Assembly (NCBI RefSeq): GCF_003063265.1
Contig: NZ_NERU01000005.1
Span: 1 to 64,000 of the forward strand
Length of the DNA stretch: 64,000 bases
Source of the DNA: Limnohabitans sp. WS1
GTDB lineage: Bacteria; Pseudomonadota; Gammaproteobacteria; Burkholderiales; Burkholderiaceae_C
Reading direction: 5' to 3'
Part shown: positions 61,590 to 64,000 of the stretch, piece after piece
How positions within the stretch are numbered: position 1 is the first letter of the stretch
How the letters are laid out: every line of letters starts with the position of its first letter
Notes under the pieces: model-generated
What the model was told of the DNA's origin: nothing
The model's input: only the letters and a program-made list of their open reading frames with translations
Database searches by the model: none
Position numbers and translations under genes: made by a program

Positions 61590-63353
61590 TCACAACCCTC
61601 TTGTTGATGAGCCACCCACCAGGCATTGCTCGATCTTGCTGCACAGCACCGCCGGTTCAAAGGGTTTGAGCATGACGTCACTCAGACCTGCCGACTTGAA
61701 GGCGGCCAAGTCCAGGGGGTTCACATTGGCGGTCAGCCCCAACACCGGCACGTCACGCACTCGGGGCAAAGGGTCTTGCCGAATGACGCGTGTTGCATCA
61801 ATGCCATCCATGACGGGCATGACCATGTCCATGAGCACCAGATCCACATGTTTTTGATGCAAGGTGTCCAAAGTACTTTGCCCGTCCAGCGCCTCCAGCA
61901 CCACGCTGAATGGCCAGGCGTTTTGCAACACTTGCTTGAGCAGCAAACGGTTGACCGGATGGTCATCGGCCACCAAAAAAGTCCAGGCCTTGTCTGAACT
62001 GAGCACACGCAGATGCACCGAAGACAATTTTTGACCCGGTGCCTCCTCGGCCGTCAAGGGCAGGCGCAACCAAAACCTTGAGCCCTGGCCCGGTTCGCTT
62101 TCAAAGCCAATGTCACCTCCCAGCAAGTGCGCCAGTTTTTGCGAGATGGCCAAGCCCAGGCCGTTGCCGCCGTACAGGGTTTGCGTATCACTTTCGGCTT
62201 GGCTAAAGCGCTTGAAAATTTGGGCTTGTCTTTCCTTGGCAATGCCAATGCCTGTGTCCTTGACCGAAAACTCCACACCCGGTGCTTGCCAACGCACCTG
62301 CAGTTGCACCGCACCCTGGTGGGTGAACTTGAGGGCATTGCCCAACAAATTGACCAACACCTGCATCAGGCGATGGCGGTCGGTGTGCACCCAGGTGGGC
62401 AGGGCATCATCGAGCACCAGGCGGTAGTCGATGTCCATGCTTTTCACGCGGGGCTTGAACAGCTCAAAGGCATGCTCCACCGTTTTTCGCAGCTCAAAGG
62501 TTTCGGGGTGGGTGACCAGTTGACCGGCCTGCAGCTGGGAATAGTCCAGGATGTCGTTGATCACCGTCATCAAGTGATCGGCCGATTGGTGGGTGTGGTT
62601 GAGCACCTTGACCGCTTCGGGTTTGTCCCGGACACGGGACAGCAGCAGCGCATTGAAGCCCAAAATGGCATTCATGGGTGTTCGCAACTCATGGCTGACG
62701 TTGGCAATGAAATGCTCACGCATCTTCAACGCCATCTCCAATTCCTGACGCTTGGTTTCCAGCTCGGTTTGGTAAAGCAGGCTTTGGCTCAAGGTGGCTT
62801 GGTAAAGGCGGTCATAGATCAGCGGCACAATGACCAGCACCCCGGTCACCAAACTGAAGGTCATCCAAGACGACACCGCATGCTCGACACCCAAGACATA
62901 CGGGGGTGTCCACCCCACCCAATTGGCCCAGCCCATGCCCAACTGAGCCAACCACACCAACACCAACCAGACAGCCCCTGCCCGACGACCCATGATGTAG
63001 AACGGCGTCAAGGGCAGCACCAACATCCAGGCCAAGCGTGGCGACGAAACGCCCCCTGTCGTCCAAGCGGCGTATGCCAGCACACACAAGCTGGTGGTGG
63101 TGCCGATGTGCACCGCCCAGTTCAGGGGCATTCCACGGTCAATCAAGACCAGCAGCAGCAACAAGACCCCGGCCATCAACAAAAACATGGGTGTGGCCGT
63201 TTGTTGCAGGTTCGTCACCACATGCAGCAAGAGTACGCCAATGATCAAAAGGCCAAACAGGAACACATAGGGCATCTTGCCCTGGCGGTAACTGGCAGGC
63301 AGTCGGGCGACGATTTGTTCAAACCGTGAAGGGGCGGCCTTGTCTTGGTGCAC
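61590..63353 (-). CDS. Hybrid sensor histidine kinase/response regulator
   Basis: A 587-residue membrane kinase. About six membrane segments lie between residues 28 and 180, a short coiled coil near 186-212, then HisKA with FIANVSHELRTPMNAILG (His221). The ATPase has N box NLLGNALKF (336-344), DTGIG (366-370) and GGNGLGL (395-401). The C-terminal receiver has phospho-acceptor Asp509 in LVLMDMVMP. The input signal is unknown. It starts with a GTG at 63353, three bases after the stop of another hybrid kinase, so the two are cotranscribed. Confidence 0.86.
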   Translation of the reverse strand: MHQDKAAPSRFEQIVARLPASYRQGKMPYVFLFGLLIIGVLLLHVVTNLQQTATPMFLLMAGVLLLLLVLIDRGMPLNWAVHIGTTTSLCVLAYAAWTTGGVSSPRLAWMLVLPLTPFYIMGRRAGAVWLVLVWLAQLGMGWANWVGWTPPYVLGVEHAVSSWMTFSLVTGVLVIVPLIYDRLYQATLSQSLLYQTELETKRQELEMALKMREHFIANVSHELRTPMNAILGFNALLLSRVRDKPEAVKVLNHTHQSADHLMTVINDILDYSQLQAGQLVTHPETFELRKTVEHAFELFKPRVKSMDIDYRLVLDDALPTWVHTDRHRLMQVLVNLLGNALKFTHQGAVQLQVRWQAPGVEFSVKDTGIGIAKERQAQIFKRFSQAESDTQTLYGGNGLGLAISQKLAHLLGGDIGFESEPGQGSRFWLRLPLTAEEAPGQKLSSVHLRVLSSDKAWTFLVADDHPVNRLLLKQVLQNAWPFSVVLEALDGQSTLDTLHQKHVDLVLMDMVMPVMDGIDATRVIRQDPLPRVRDVPVLGLTANVNPLDLAAFKSAGLSDVMLKPFEPAVLCSKIEQCLVGGSSTRGL

Positions 63354-63356
63354 GGT

Positions 63357-64000
63357 TCAGGCCCTCGCTTTTCGAATGTGCCGACTCACGCAACGCACCA
63401 AGATTTCGGGGTCCATGGGTTTGTCCAGCACCTCATCCATGCCTGCATCGAGACAGCGTTGTCGGTCAACCGGGTTGGTGTTGGCTGTGAGCGCCAAAAT
63501 CGGCATGCGGGCCGTGATGGCCGGAAATTGTTGGCGAATTTGTGCCGTCAATTGCATGCCATCCATCTCGGGCATGATCATGTCGACCAAGGCAATGTCA
63601 AAGCTTTGAGTGTCCAACAAGCTCAGCGCTTGTGCAGCCCCGTCTGCGGTGACGATCTGCGCTTTGGGCCAGCACTTCTTGAGCTGCAAGCGTGCCACCA
63701 TCAGGTTCATGGTGTTGTCATCGACCACCAGAATGCGCAAGGCCTCGTCTTGCAAACTGTCCGAAGATTTGGGGTGCGCTTCTGAGGGTGTGCTCGCGGC
63801 TTCAAGGGGTATTTGGAACCAGAACGTGGCGCCATGGCCAGGCTCACTTTGAAGCCCGATCTGCCCCCCCTGCAAATTCACCAGTTTCTCGCAAATGGAC
63901 AAGCCCAGTCCTGTCCCACCATAAGCGCGGGTGGTTTGGATATTGGCATGCTCAAACCGTTTGAAGATCTGGCGATGCTCTGCGGGCGCGATGCCGCGAC
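63357..64000 (-). CDS. Hybrid histidine kinase, C-terminal part (cut by window end)
   Basis: The visible frame begins within the ATPase domain (IFKRFEHANIQTTRAYGGTG, LGLSICEKLV) and continues through a receiver: ILVVDDNTMNLMVARL, DIALVDMIMPEMDG with the acceptor Asp, and LALTANTNPVD. The stop is three bases before the next kinase start. Kinase core architecture matches the downstream gene, suggesting a duplicated pair. The N-terminal sensor lies outside the window. Confidence 0.85.
   Translation of the reverse strand, partial: RGIAPAEHRQIFKRFEHANIQTTRAYGGTGLGLSICEKLVNLQGGQIGLQSEPGHGATFWFQIPLEAASTPSEAHPKSSDSLQDEALRILVVDDNTMNLMVARLQLKKCWPKAQIVTADGAAQALSLLDTQSFDIALVDMIMPEMDGMQLTAQIRQQFPAITARMPILALTANTNPVDRQRCLDAGMDEVLDKPMDPEILVRCVSRHIRKARA

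Overview
The window is high-GC bacterial DNA whose gene content looks like a betaproteobacterium of the order Burkholderiales, most likely Comamonadaceae (inference from the many CoA-pathway genes, three orphan Bug/TctC binding proteins, and two intergenic GC-rich REP-type repeat families). No rRNA, tRNA, phage or insertion-sequence gene was recognised.

Layout. (1) 0.4-10.5 kb: an IclR regulator faces a tightly coupled operon of a biotin-dependent acyl-CoA carboxylase (beta and alpha subunits), an acyl-CoA dehydrogenase, a hydratase, an AtuA-family protein and a CoA-transferase. The set matches the acyclic terpene (citronellol/geranyl-CoA) pathway better than leucine catabolism. (2) 10.5-12.9 kb: a HipB-HipA module with a third, HigA-like gene. 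(3) 12.9-20.1 kb: LysR regulator, CitE-like lyase, MmgE/PrpD protein, CoA-transferase, acyl-CoA dehydrogenase and two-hotdog hydratase. This gene set mirrors the itaconate degradation locus (Ich-Ict-Ccl) of Pseudomonas aeruginosa. (4) 20.7-36.8 kb: a long minus-strand acyl-CoA catabolic region with two acyl-CoA synthetases, two Bug proteins, two dehydrogenases, three SDRs (one of 2,4-dienoyl-CoA reductase type), a crotonase, a MaoC/FAS1-like hydratase pair, an SCP-x thiolase and an unusual DUF35-thiolase-like fusion. It resembles side-chain degradation of steroids or isoprenoids, but the substrate is unknown. (5) 36.9-47.9 kb: toxin-antitoxin rich and partly decayed: ParS/RES, RelE/Phd bracketed by duplicated ParE fragments, two BrnTA loci with broken toxins on either side of dapD, and a YjjJ-type HipA. 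An AraC regulator and an alpha-methylacyl-CoA racemase/acyl-CoA synthetase pair lie inside it. (6) 48.0-55.1 kb: lipoprotein esterase, acetoacetyl-CoA synthetase, small exported protein, PduO-type adenosyltransferase, D-lactate dehydrogenase, BenE-type transporter. (7) 55.6-64 kb: two amidases and two related LuxR regulators around a Bug protein, then two adjacent hybrid histidine kinases, the last cut by the window end.

Together the catabolic genes describe uptake and CoA-dependent breakdown of branched and dicarboxylic acids. Activation is by ligases or CoA-transferases, followed by dehydrogenation, hydration or carboxylation, and cleavage. REP arrays fill nearly every long intergenic gap: family A has arms GTGGGAGC...GCTCCTAC, family B has arms based on GTAGGTCGG...CCGACCTAC. 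They often separate sub-operons on the same strand. Coordinates, motifs and overlaps were read from the sequence; family names rest on motif recognition without database searches.
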